NCBI GenBank assembly: GCA_016188915.1
Contig: JACPGU010000004.1
Location: 1 to 64,000, forward strand
Source: Candidatus Microgenomates bacterium
GTDB taxonomy: Bacteria > Patescibacteria > JACPGU01
Reading direction: 5' to 3'
DNA: 64,000 nt
Made by a program: the position numbers and the translations under genes. This document shows positions 1-7,934 of the stretch, in pieces (position 1 is the first letter of the stretch; each line of letters begins with the position of its first letter). The notes under the pieces were generated by a model. It saw nothing but the letters and a program-made list of their open reading frames with translations. It was not told the DNA's origin and did not search any database.

Positions 1-135
1 AAAATCGGGCGCGCGCAAATCGGGAAAAGCAAAGAAAACTTTTTTGTGGGGCGTGCCGGTTTCCGGCACGGCGGCGGGGCGGCTTCATTGGGGGTTTTGC
101 TCAAAGTAGGTTCGTCCAAGGTTCAGAATTTCCCA

Positions 136-179
136 TTTAATGCAAAAACACAGGTTTATATCTGTGTTTTTGCATTAAA
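136..179. repeat. Perfect 18-bp inverted repeat upstream of the rRNA promoter
   Basis: Arms 136-153 and 162-179 are exact reverse complements around an 8-nt loop. There is no clear U-run on either strand, so it may terminate the upstream transcript or insulate the rRNA promoter that starts 9 nt later. Bases 1-135 hold a GC-rich stretch with no ORF I can support and no 16S 3' end. Confidence 0.6.
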
Positions 180-187
180 AAATAGTG

Positions 188-216
188 TTGACCACGATTT
201 GATTTTGCGATAAAAT
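188..216 (+). promoter_or_regulatory. Sigma70-type promoter of the 23S-5S rRNA unit
   Basis: TTGACC (188-193), a 17-bp spacer and TAAAAT (211-216) form a near-consensus promoter about 310 bp before the 23S gene. Its presence suggests that 23S-5S can be transcribed separately from 16S. Confidence 0.65.
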
Positions 217-286
217 GTTTAAGCGTTCTGACATTACAATTATTAACCTGTTACATGTTTACTTTTGGTAAAAATGAAAGGGGGCA

Positions 287-348
287 AAAGCGGCGTTAGA
301 TTGTATTTGTCATGATGTGACAAAGCCGCTTTCTGGGCGGTCTTTTTT
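287..348 (+). promoter_or_regulatory. rRNA leader hairpins, attenuator-like
   Basis: AAAGCGGC (287-294) pairs with GCCGCTTT (325-332), and inside it TTTGTCA (306-312) pairs with TGACAAA (318-324). The right arm also contains CCGC (326-329), which can instead pair with GCGG (337-340) just before a run of six T (343-348). The two pairings are mutually exclusive, as in an attenuator. It could equally be a processing stem. Confidence 0.4.
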
Positions 349-349
349 A

Positions 350-412
350 TACACGAATTTCACGAATTTTATACCAATTTCACGAATGCATTAGTGGCAT
401 TAGTATAAAATC
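350..412. repeat. CACGAAT/ATTAGT dispersed repeat, leader copy
   Basis: This AT-rich stretch carries three CACGAAT units followed by GCATTAGTGGCATTAGT. Related sequence lies inside the 23S helix-45 insert (1950-2032) and between mraZ and rsmH (30366-30450). No gene is visible between 217 and 524. Confidence 0.5.
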
Positions 413-1040
413 CATGGCATTTGTGCCATAGAACCTTAAAAAATAGCAAAAAGAGTAAAATTGTAATTTTCGCATGAAAATAACGAGTTAAAACGCAAAA
501 AATTAATGTTTTTTGTGTTGTAGAGTTAGCTTAATTAAAAGCATATTGGTGGATACCTTGGGATAGATGGCCGAAGAAGGACGTGATAGGCTGCGATAAG
601 CTTCGGGAAGGCGCCTAAAGCCTGTGATCCGGAGATTTCCGAATGGGGAAACCCATGAGCGTAAAACGCTCATACTCCGACTTTGAGTCGGAGAGGTAAG
701 CGAGCGAACTGAAACATCCAAGTAGCTCGAGGAAAAGAAAACAAAGTTATTCCCTGAGTAGTGGCGAGCGAAACGGGAAGAGTCTAAACCATGCAGGTGT
801 CAAGGCCACAGCCGTTGCCTGCGTGGAGTTGCAAGAGCAAACGTTCTCAACTGTGATTGAGAGGCAAAGTAAAAAAACATATTGCTAGTCGAAGGTCTCT
901 GGAAGGAGCCGTCAAAGAGGGTGATAGCCCCGTAGACGAAAGCGGTATGTCTTTGCTGTTTGTTTCTTAAGTACTATAGGACACGTGAAATCCTGTAGGA
1001 AGCTGGGGAGACCACTCTCCAAGACTAAATACCATCTGTC

Positions 1041-1085
<45 letters not shown>

Positions 1086-1168
1086 GGGAGGGGAGTGAAA
1101 TAGAATATGAAACCATATGCTTACAAGATATAGGAGCCGCCGTACCTCACTGTGTTCGGTACGGAATG

Positions 1169-1290
1169 TCTAATATCTAATTGACCTAATTTCTAATAAA
1201 ATACCCAATAAATAACTTCCCAATAATTAAGTTTTGGGTTTTGTGATTTGGAATTTGTTTAGAAATTAGAACTTAGAAATTAGAAATTTC
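1169..1290 (+). other. Helix-25 intervening sequence in 23S rRNA
   Basis: Between rRNA blocks aligning around E. coli 530-560 (helix 25) lies a roughly 122-nt AT-rich insert. Its ends are imperfect inverted repeats (about 1169-1205 against 1250-1290), with an inner CCCAA/TTGGG hairpin, so the whole insert can fold as one long stem. Helix 25 is a classic site for intervening sequences that are cut out of the mature rRNA. It shares a 22-nt identical stretch (1176-1197) with the repeat flanking the S23-family gene at 37.3-37.8 kb (37745-37766, opposite orientation). Confidence 0.75.
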
Positions 1291-1815
1291 GTCCGCCGAG
1301 CATAGCGAGGTGCGACGGTGACTGTGTTCCTATTGATGAATGCGCCAACGAGTTAGCTAGGCGTGGCAAGGTTAAGCCTTTAAAGGCGGAGCCGTAGTGA
1401 AAGCGAGCATTAAAATGCGAATAGTCGCGTCTACTAGACCCGAAACCAGGTGATCTACCCATGGTCAGGATGAACCCCACCGAAAGGTGTGGAGGAGGTC
1501 CGAACCCATTAGTGTTGCAAAACTACGGGATGAACTGTGGGTCGCAGAGAAATTCTAATCGAACCTGGTGATAGCTGGTTCTCTTCGAAATATATTTAGG
1601 TATAGCTCCCAACTTATAATCAGGAGGGGTAGAGCACTGGATGGGCATTTGTTCCTTCGGGGACAATGTCCAAACAAACTCCGAATACTTCTGACAGTGT
1701 TGGGAAGTCAGACTGTGGGGGCTAAGCTCCATAGTCGAGAGGGAAAGAACCCAGACCGCAATCTAAGGTCCCTAAACATGTCTAAGTGGAAAAGGAAGTG
1801 AGATTACTTAAACAA

Positions 1816-1846
<31 letters not shown>

Positions 1847-1925
1847 TAAAGAAAGCGTAACAGCTCACTGGTCAAGTGATTTTGCGCCGACAATTCAACG
1901 GGGCTAAGGCATGTACCGAAGATGC

Positions 1926-2036
1926 GGATGTCAGTGCGGAGCACTGACACACGAATTGCACAAATCTTTGAACGAATCTCACGAATTTATTCGTGGTATT
2001 AGTTTTTTGTTCGTGTGATTAGTGTGCCAATGCTCT
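1926..2036 (+). other. Helix-45 insertion in 23S rRNA
   Basis: E. coli has a short helix here (about 1164-1185). The window instead carries about 110 extra nt between GATGC (1921-1925) and GCATC (2037-2041). It contains a perfect 9-bp hairpin TGTCAGTGC/GCACTGACA (1929-1937, 1941-1949), then CACGAA/TTCGTG and CACACGAA/TTCGTGTG pairings. Helix 45 is the other well-known intervening-sequence site. The sequence belongs to the CACGAAT/ATTAGT repeat family also seen at 350-412. Confidence 0.7.
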
Positions 2037-2622
2037 GCATCGACATGGTAGAAGAGCGTTCTTGATGCGCTGAAGCTGACGCGTGAGCGTTGGTGGAGCG
2101 TCAAGAAGTGAGAATGTTGGCATGAGTAGCGATAACTCCGGTGAAAAACCGGGGCGCCGTAAAACCAAGGTTTCCTGGACCACGGTAATCGTTCCAGGGT
2201 TAGTCGGTCCTAAGCCAAACCCGAAAGGGGCAGGCGATGGACAACAGGTTAATATTCCTGTACTGTCGTAGTATCGCCCAAATACTGTCCTTTGCAAGAT
2301 AAGATTTATCTTTTCGCGCATTGGGTGGTCAGCAATGGGGTGACGCATTTTTGAGCTTGGAGCATCTTTTGGCTATTGGTGTTTAAGCGTATTTGGTGGT
2401 TTGATAGGAAAATCCGCAAACAAATCCAGGTGCGCGAGTAAGACCCGCCGATGAGGCGGGGATTCCAGGGGAAAAGGTGACAAGAAAAACCTCTAGCGAG
2501 ATACTATGATAACCGTACCGTAAACCGACTCAGGTGGTTGAGGAGAGTATCCTCAGGCGTTTGGAAGAACCTTCGTTAAGGAACTCGGCAAAAAAGCGTG
2601 CGTAAGTTAGCGATAAGCACTG

Positions 2623-2722
2623 TCCCCCATCACTTTGCAAACATAATTTTGTGAAAACTAATGTTATAGCAACAAGAATACATTGGTTAATTTACTGATT
2701 ATGTTATCAAAGTGATGGGGGA
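2623..2722 (+). other. Long-stem insertion near helix 63 of 23S rRNA
   Basis: A perfect 15-bp stem (2623-2637 with 2708-2722, containing CCCCCATCACTTTG) closes about 70 nt of AT-rich sequence, with AACATAAT/ATTATGTT pairing inside. It sits where E. coli has the variable helix around 1715-1743. Confidence 0.65.
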
Positions 2723-3461
2723 TCGCAGCGAAAGAGCCCAGCCAACTGTTTAGCAAAAACACAGGTCCCTGCTAACTCTTAAAGAGGATGTATAGGGGCT
2801 GACGCCTGCCCAATGCCAGAAGGTCACGGAAGGGGGTTAGCGTGCTTTGCACGCAAAGCTTCTAACCTAAGCCCTGGTGAATGGCGGCCCTAACTATAAG
2901 GGTCCTAAGGTAGCGAAATTCCTTGTCTGGTAAGTTCAGACCCGCACGAAAGGCGTAATGATCTGGGCGCTGTCTCAACGAAGGATCCAGCGAAATTACA
3001 ATAACGGTAAAGATGCCGTTTACTCACAGCAAGACGGAAAGACCCCATGAAGCTTTACTATAGCCTGACATTGAATTAAGATTTTGTCATGCGTAGCATA
3101 GGTGGGAGACTTTGAAGTTCCGCTTTTGGGCGGGACAGAGTCGTTAGTGAAATACCACCCTTATAAGATTTTGATTCTAACCGGTCGAAAGACTGAGACA
3201 GTGTTTGGTGGGTAGTTTGACTGGGGCGGTGGCCTCCTAAAATGTAACGGAGGCGTTCAAAGGTCAACTAGCTCCGGATGGAAATCGGAGCGATAGCGCA
3301 AAAGCAAAAGTTGGCTTGACTGCGAGACGAACATGTCGAGCAGGGCGGAAACGCGGATTTAGTGATCCTTCGATGCAACGTGGGTTGCTCGAAGCTCAAC
3401 GGATAAAAGTTACTCTGGGGATAACAGGCTGATCCTATCCAAGAGTCCACATCGACGATAG

Positions 3462-3499
<38 letters not shown>

Positions 3500-3533
3500 G
3501 TGGAGCAACTCCCAAGGGTTTGGCTGTTCGCCA

Positions 3534-3566
<33 letters not shown>

Positions 3567-4294
3567 AAATAACATTGCGTTGTGTATCGGGAAACTGATA
3601 TACTAGTATTGACTTATATCGGTGAAGCCCTACTCTCTTTTACCAAACTAGAGAGAGGGTAATACCGAGGGAAGATTTAAGATTATGCCAAAAAGTAATG
3701 ATGCCTATATTGCTGGTTTTCTTGATGGCGATGGATCCATAATGGCTCAAATCATCAAGAAAAATGATTATCGATTTGGATTTCAAATCCGAACGAGTAT
3801 TGTTTTCTACCAAAAACAAGGCAAGGAAAGTTTTATGAATTGGTTGAAGAATCAATTACATTATGGATATATTCGCAAAAGAAAAGACGGAATGACAGAG
3901 TATGCCATAGTCGGTTTCAAGGAAGTTGAAGAGATTCTGAAAAGATTTCACTCGCATCTGATTCTCAAAAAAGAATTAGCGAGTCTAGTCCTAAAAATAG
4001 TTCAAATGCCAAAGAAACCAACAGTAAAACAATTTCTTGCAAACTGCGAAATGGTAGATAGATCAGCGATGTTTAATTATTCCAAAAAACGAAAGATAAG
4101 AACGCAACAGGTGAAAGAATACTTGGCAAAAAATAATCTTATTTCCCCGTAACGACTCATAATTATTCGGCAAAAATAATTATGGATGGTTTATTCAAGA
4201 AATCTTGGAATTCCATAACACGTCAACCCCTCCTCCGAGGCGTCGGAAAGGGTGAAGATATAGTCTGCGCCATTAGTAATAATGGAATAACGTG
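3567..4294 (+). other. Group I intron in 23S rRNA at the I-CreI insertion position
   Basis: The intron interrupts GAACGT|CGTGAGACAG, equivalent to about E. coli 2593, the position of the Chlamydomonas chloroplast Cr.LSU intron. Group I hallmarks are visible. Exon AACGT (3562-3566) pairs with GCGTT (3577-3581), leaving a U-G wobble at the 5' splice site. The last intron base is G (4294). An S-like element AAGATATAGTC (4255-4265) can pair through AGTC with GACT just after the ORF (4154-4157, P7). There is a perfect hairpin at about 4159-4184 and a P9-like CCATTA/TAATGG hairpin near 4270-4285. The extra hairpin after P7 is reminiscent of subgroup IA, but I cannot assign the subgroup firmly. Confidence 0.88.
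3685..4152 (+). CDS. LAGLIDADG homing endonuclease, I-CreI family
   Basis: This intron-encoded nuclease would cut the intronless 23S allele and spread the intron. The protein has 155 residues and a single LAGLIDADG motif, IAGFLDGDGSI (9-19), so it should act as a homodimer like I-CreI (163 residues). The match to I-CreI as I know it runs along the protein: metal-binding Asp16 (I-CreI D20), Gln43 (Q47), the YIRKR segment with Arg64/Arg66 (R68/R70), a Lys at 95-96 before ASLVLKIV (I-CreI K98, ANLVLKII), and a basic KKRK segment near 135 (I-CreI KTRK). The ORF starts within the intron core and ends directly before the 3' strand elements. All catalytic residues are present, so it is probably active. 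Confidence 0.92.
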   Translation: MPKSNDAYIAGFLDGDGSIMAQIIKKNDYRFGFQIRTSIVFYQKQGKESFMNWLKNQLHYGYIRKRKDGMTEYAIVGFKEVEEILKRFHSHLILKKELASLVLKIVQMPKKPTVKQFLANCEMVDRSAMFNYSKKRKIRTQQVKEYLAKNNLISP

Positions 4295-4650
4295 CGTGAG
4301 ACAGTTTGGTCCTTATCTGCTGTGAGCGCAAGAAACTTGAGAGGGGTCGTCTCTAGTACGAGAGGACCGAGACGAACGAGCCTCTGGTGTACCAGTTGTT
4401 CTGCCAAGAGCATTGCTGGGTAGCTATCGCTCGGAAGAGATAAACGCTGAAAGCATCTAAGCGTGAAACTCGCCTCAAGACTAGGTTTCATTAAGATTCC
4501 TGGCAGATCACCAGGTTGATAGGCTGCAGGTGCAAGGGCAGTAATGTCTTCAGCCGAGCAGTACTAATAAATCGTAAGTTAATTCTACAACGCAGAGAGC
4601 GTTAGTTTTGCTTCTTGAGAATTTTACATTTTACTCTTTTTTGAATACAT

Positions 4651-4763
4651 GACTCTCGTGATTTTCAGCAGCAGGGCTACACCCGTTCCCATTCCGAACA
4701 CGGCAGTTAAGCCTGCTAGCACCGATGATAGCCTTTGGGCAAAAGTAGGTGATCGCGAGAACC
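4651..4763 (+). rRNA. rrf: 5S ribosomal RNA
   Basis: It contains the conserved CACCCGTTCCCAT, CCGAACACGG and AGTTAAGCC blocks, with GACTCTCGTGAT pairing to GATCGCGAGAACC as helix I. The flanks TTGAATACATG (4641-4651) and CATGTATTCAA (4763-4773) extend this helix, probably as a processing stem. It lies about 65 nt after the 23S end, so it is cotranscribed. Ends are uncertain by a few bases. Confidence 0.93.
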
Positions 4764-4774
4764 ATGTATTCAAA

Positions 4775-4814
4775 AATCAAAGACACCCGGATATTTTTCT
4801 GGGTGTTTTTGATT
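4775..4814 (+). terminator. Intrinsic terminator of the rRNA unit
   Basis: ACACCC (4783-4788) pairs with GGGTGT (4801-4806), extended by AATCAAA/TTTGATT, with a T-run inside the 3' arm. Confidence 0.75.
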
Positions 4815-4818
4815 AAGA

Positions 4819-4847
4819 TTGACTTTACTTTGTTTTTTGCCGATAAT
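4819..4847 (+). promoter_or_regulatory. Promoter of the 4855 gene (predicted leaderless)
   Basis: TTGACT (4819-4824), 17 bp, GATAAT (4842-4847). ATG follows after 7 nt, so transcription should begin at or next to the start codon. Confidence 0.6.
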
Positions 4848-4854
4848 TAAGAAC

Positions 4855-5247
4855 ATGCAAACAGACGATTTATTAAAGGATATAAACCCCAATGACCCAG
4901 AGTCGGAAACCGTGGCGGAAAGCCAGGTTCATGATGCTTATCGGAAAGGGGAGATAGATGATGCGGCCATTGATTCTTTGGAGACGGTGGCTAATCTGCG
5001 GGTGCAAGCCGAAGAATTAAAACAGAAAGAGGATCTAGGAAAACACATAGGAAATACTTCTCCAGCGCCACTAGAAGATGCCCCAAAAGATTTGATACCT
5101 GAAAAAGTAGAAATACCGCCAATGCCTCAAGAGAAACCAAAAGCTGTTTTGCCGGAGGTCTCTAGCGAAATGAAGCAAGAGGCAAAAGAAGTGGCAAAAG
5201 AAGGACTTCCTAAAGAAATAGAACCAATAAATAATAAAAAGATATAA
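4855..5247 (+). CDS. Hypothetical acidic protein
   Basis: I do not recognise this 130-residue protein. It starts MQTDDLLKDINPND, is rich in Glu/Lys/Pro with no signal peptide or membrane segment, and its C-terminal half (PPMPQEKPKAVLPEV onward) looks disordered. The start at 4855 is preferred over the in-frame TTG at 4819 because that codon lies inside the -35 box. The stop is 13 nt before the next gene, so the two are probably cotranscribed. Confidence 0.6.
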   Translation: MQTDDLLKDINPNDPESETVAESQVHDAYRKGEIDDAAIDSLETVANLRVQAEELKQKEDLGKHIGNTSPAPLEDAPKDLIPEKVEIPPMPQEKPKAVLPEVSSEMKQEAKEVAKEGLPKEIEPINNKKI

Positions 5248-5260
5248 GAAAGGAGCGTTC

Positions 5261-6049
5261 ATGTTGAATCTTGAAAAAATATTTGGGAAAAAACAAGATG
5301 TGGATTCAAAAAAAGCCGCAGAAGAAGCGGTTCCATTAAGAGATTTAGAATCTCTATCGCTATTGGTGCAAGATAACGGAAAAAGAAAAGAATTTGATAA
5401 AAAAATAACTGCCTTGAGCAGGGATAATATGACATTGGGTATGCTCAAGCAAAAAATAGAAAAAATAGCTCGTGACGGAGAACCTTTAGTATCGGAAGAG
5501 CTAACCGAAAATTTACTCTCTGTCTCAAAAGAAGAAAATGGCGATTTGCAAAAGGTAATGCGTCCCGCTGTTGCCAAAATTTTGGAAAATATTTTTGCCA
5601 ATAGTATGAACAAAACTTTGCCTGAAGAACAAATAAAAGACCCTTTGGATGAAGATAACTTTTTTGCTGGTATAAAAATTAATTTTCCCAAAAACAAAGC
5701 TAGTCAGCGATTTGAAAGCATTCAGGGGTTGGCTAAAAGGGGAGTAGTGGGAGGAGTAGCTGATATCAGGGTGTCTTTTACTTCTCTTGACAGCCCATTG
5801 AAGGACCTTATCATGTATGCCGATGGCAGAATAGTTTTTAACGAAAAAGACAAAAAAACTGACGTAACTGTTGATGCGCAATCTAGCTCTGAAGAAAAAA
5901 TATATCTGGTGGACAAAATTACCGGTAGTTTGATGACGGCAAGAAGGGGGCATATGGAAAAAGAAAATGTGGCAAGAGAAAGAAAAGAAGAATTGCTATT
6001 GAGAGGTAAAAAATTGATGGAGATTATGAATAAAGAAACGCGAAACTAA
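5261..6049 (+). CDS. Hypothetical soluble protein
   Basis: I do not recognise this 262-residue protein. It has a strong Shine-Dalgarno (AGAAAGGAG) before ATG. The N-terminal third is helical and charged. The middle (about 150-225: RGVVGGVADIRVSF, YADGRIVFNEKDKK) looks like beta structure, and the C-terminal 40 residues are a basic/acidic helix (ARERKEELLLRGKKLMEIM). No transmembrane segment or signal peptide is visible. It follows the 4855 gene closely and ends before an intrinsic terminator, so the two unknown genes form one short operon. Confidence 0.7.
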   Translation: MLNLEKIFGKKQDVDSKKAAEEAVPLRDLESLSLLVQDNGKRKEFDKKITALSRDNMTLGMLKQKIEKIARDGEPLVSEELTENLLSVSKEENGDLQKVMRPAVAKILENIFANSMNKTLPEEQIKDPLDEDNFFAGIKINFPKNKASQRFESIQGLAKRGVVGGVADIRVSFTSLDSPLKDLIMYADGRIVFNEKDKKTDVTVDAQSSSEEKIYLVDKITGSLMTARRGHMEKENVARERKEELLLRGKKLMEIMNKETRN

Positions 6050-6073
6050 AAGAAACTTGAAATATGTATTTTT

Positions 6074-6102
6074 TAAAATCTCCGGTTCTTCCGGAGATTT
6101 TT
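6074..6102 (+). terminator. Intrinsic terminator
   Basis: AAATCTCCGG (6076-6085), loop TTCTT, CCGGAGATTT (6091-6100) then T. A TATAAT at 6105-6110 directly after it may be the -10 of the mutM transcript; its -35 is weak. Confidence 0.8.
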
Positions 6103-6117
6103 GGTATAATGGGGAGG

Positions 6118-6150
6118 CTAAGAAATTAAGAAATTAAGAAATTAAGAAAA
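6118..6150. repeat. AAGAAATT tandem microrepeat
   Basis: Four head-to-tail AAGAAATT units lie in the spacer before mutM. Similar runs occur at 19591-19604, 36084-36120, 44525-44560 (complement) and 63460-63480, always between genes. Confidence 0.7.
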
Positions 6151-6205
6151 ATGGCCGTCGGGTACTCTTCTATTATTTTTTTACTTTTTTATTTTCTTAG
6201 ACAAA

Positions 6206-7084
6206 ATGCCAGAATTACCAGAAGTAGAAACGGTAGTCAGAGATTTGCGAAAAAAAATAGTCGGGAAGAAGATTCTCGAAGTTTTGTATTGCGATGAACC
6301 GAAAATTATTCGTGGCATGGCTGTTGCTATTTTCAAGAAAAAAATTATTGGTCAAAAGATTGAAAAGGTAGAGAGGAGAGCCAAGAATATTTTCATGTAT
6401 TTGTCAGGCGGGAGAGTATTGCATATCCATTTGAAGATGACCGGGCACCTACTGATTTCAGATTGTAGATTTCAGATTGCAGATGGGAAATGGGTTGGGG
6501 AGGGGTTGCCAAAAGAATTAGAAGAGAAGGTTAATCAATTCATCCATCTAGTTTTGGAGCTATCGGGAAGGACGATTTTGGCCTATTCGGATATGCGGAA
6601 ATTCGGTTTTTGGCATTTGACGTCAAAGGCTCATATTGAAGCGGTAGTGGCCAGACACGGCCCAGAGCCGTTAGATGATGAAATGTTCACTTTGGCGACC
6701 TTCCGAGCTATTTTGAGGGCATCAGGAGGCAAAATAAAACAAACATTGCTCGATCAAAGCAAAATTGCCGGTATTGGCAATATCTATGGCGATGAAATAC
6801 TTTTTTTGGCTGGGGTCATGCCCACAAAAATTGCTAAAAAATTAAGAAATAAAGAAATTGAAAAAATATATTATAATATCCGGCCGACATTGGAGAAGGC
6901 CATCAAAATGCGCGGCGCTTCCATAGGAGATTTTCGTGACACAGCTGGGAAAAAGGGGTATTATCAGGAAAGCCGTTTGGTTTACGGGAGGGAAGGATTG
7001 CTTTGCCTCCAATGTGGGGGAAAGATAAAGAGGATAAAGATTGCAGGGAGGAGTAGCTGCTATTGCCCGAAATGCCAAAGATAA
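6206..7084 (+). CDS. mutM: Formamidopyrimidine-DNA glycosylase
   Basis: This bifunctional DNA repair glycosylase/AP lyase removes oxidised purines such as 8-oxoguanine. The protein has 292 residues. The N-terminus MPELPEVE supplies the catalytic Pro2 and Glu3, Lys60 in ERRAKNIF is the conserved phosphate-contacting lysine, and the helix-two-turn-helix region includes LDQSKIAGIGNIYGDEILF. The C-terminal zinc finger has CLQC and CPKC pairs. An odd segment at about 84-110 is encoded by a duplicated GATTTCAGATTG unit (6454-6465, 6468-6479), which looks like an in-frame repeat insertion in a surface loop. Recombination protein recO follows 70 nt downstream. Confidence 0.95.
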   Translation: MPELPEVETVVRDLRKKIVGKKILEVLYCDEPKIIRGMAVAIFKKKIIGQKIEKVERRAKNIFMYLSGGRVLHIHLKMTGHLLISDCRFQIADGKWVGEGLPKELEEKVNQFIHLVLELSGRTILAYSDMRKFGFWHLTSKAHIEAVVARHGPEPLDDEMFTLATFRAILRASGGKIKQTLLDQSKIAGIGNIYGDEILFLAGVMPTKIAKKLRNKEIEKIYYNIRPTLEKAIKMRGASIGDFRDTAGKKGYYQESRLVYGREGLLCLQCGGKIKRIKIAGRSSCYCPKCQR

Positions 7085-7154
7085 ACAGTTCTTATGGTAT
7101 AACGATTAACGTTTGGTATATCAAAGTAAACTCTGAATTCTAAGTTTATGCTTT

Positions 7155-7907
7155 ATGAATGAATTTTATCGCACAAAAGGCATTATTATCGGTAAAAGAG
7201 ATTTTTTGGAAGCTGATAAGATCTTGACAGTCTTTACGGAGGATTTTGGTAAAATCAGCGTCAAAGCCAAGGGCATCAAAAAAATCAAAGCCAAATTGGC
7301 CGGCCATTTGGAAATGTTTAATTGTGTTGACTTAGAGTTAATTAAAGGACGTAGCCATTATGTAGTAGTGGGAGCACAAGCTATCAAGACTTTTGAGAAT
7401 ATAAAAAAGGATTTTGATCGTACCAGCGCTTTTTACTATACTACTGAAATATTGGCAAAGATTTTGGCCGAAAATGCACCCCAAACAAATCTCTTTCATT
7501 TTCTTTTGGCTATCTTTTCCAGGTTAGAAGAGAAAAATGACAAAATTTTTCTTTTGATATTATTTTTTGAGCTTAATGTGCTGGATTTTTTAGGATTTAA
7601 GCCAGAACTAATGGTTTGTGTCGGATGCAGAGAAAATATCTATGGCCATACTTTTTTCTTTAGTGATGAGAGAGGGGGGATATTGTGCGAAACTTGTCAA
7701 AATTCTGATATTTTTTCTACCACTATCTCTCAAAATGCCCTGAAATTGATGCGCCTCCTTGTCTCCAAAGATTTCTCCTTTATTGAAAAGATAAAGATCC
7801 GGTCAGACATAACCAACGAAGTGAAAAATATTAATGGATTTTTTCTAGAGCATATATTAGGTAGGAAATTACGTTCAGCAGATTTTGTCACTATTAAACA
7901 AATTTAA
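7155..7907 (+). CDS. recO: DNA repair protein RecO
   Basis: RecO loads RecA and anneals single strands in the RecFOR pathway. The protein has 250 residues. The N-terminal OB-fold is typical (YRTKGIIIGKRDFLEADKILTVFTEDFGKISVKAKGI), followed by a helical domain. A zinc-binding CVGC...CETC set lies at about 155-180, as in many RecO proteins. It lies between mutM and alr in the same orientation, 27 nt before alr, in a DNA-repair/cell-wall gene run. Confidence 0.92.
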   Translation: MNEFYRTKGIIIGKRDFLEADKILTVFTEDFGKISVKAKGIKKIKAKLAGHLEMFNCVDLELIKGRSHYVVVGAQAIKTFENIKKDFDRTSAFYYTTEILAKILAENAPQTNLFHFLLAIFSRLEEKNDKIFLLILFFELNVLDFLGFKPELMVCVGCRENIYGHTFFFSDERGGILCETCQNSDIFSTTISQNALKLMRLLVSKDFSFIEKIKIRSDITNEVKNINGFFLEHILGRKLRSADFVTIKQI

Positions 7908-7934
7908 GATAACAGATTATAATATTATTATAAT

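Noticed and set aside
4819..4854. TTG start extending the 4855 gene by 12 codons
   Set aside because: The extension consists of the -35, spacer and -10 of its own promoter.
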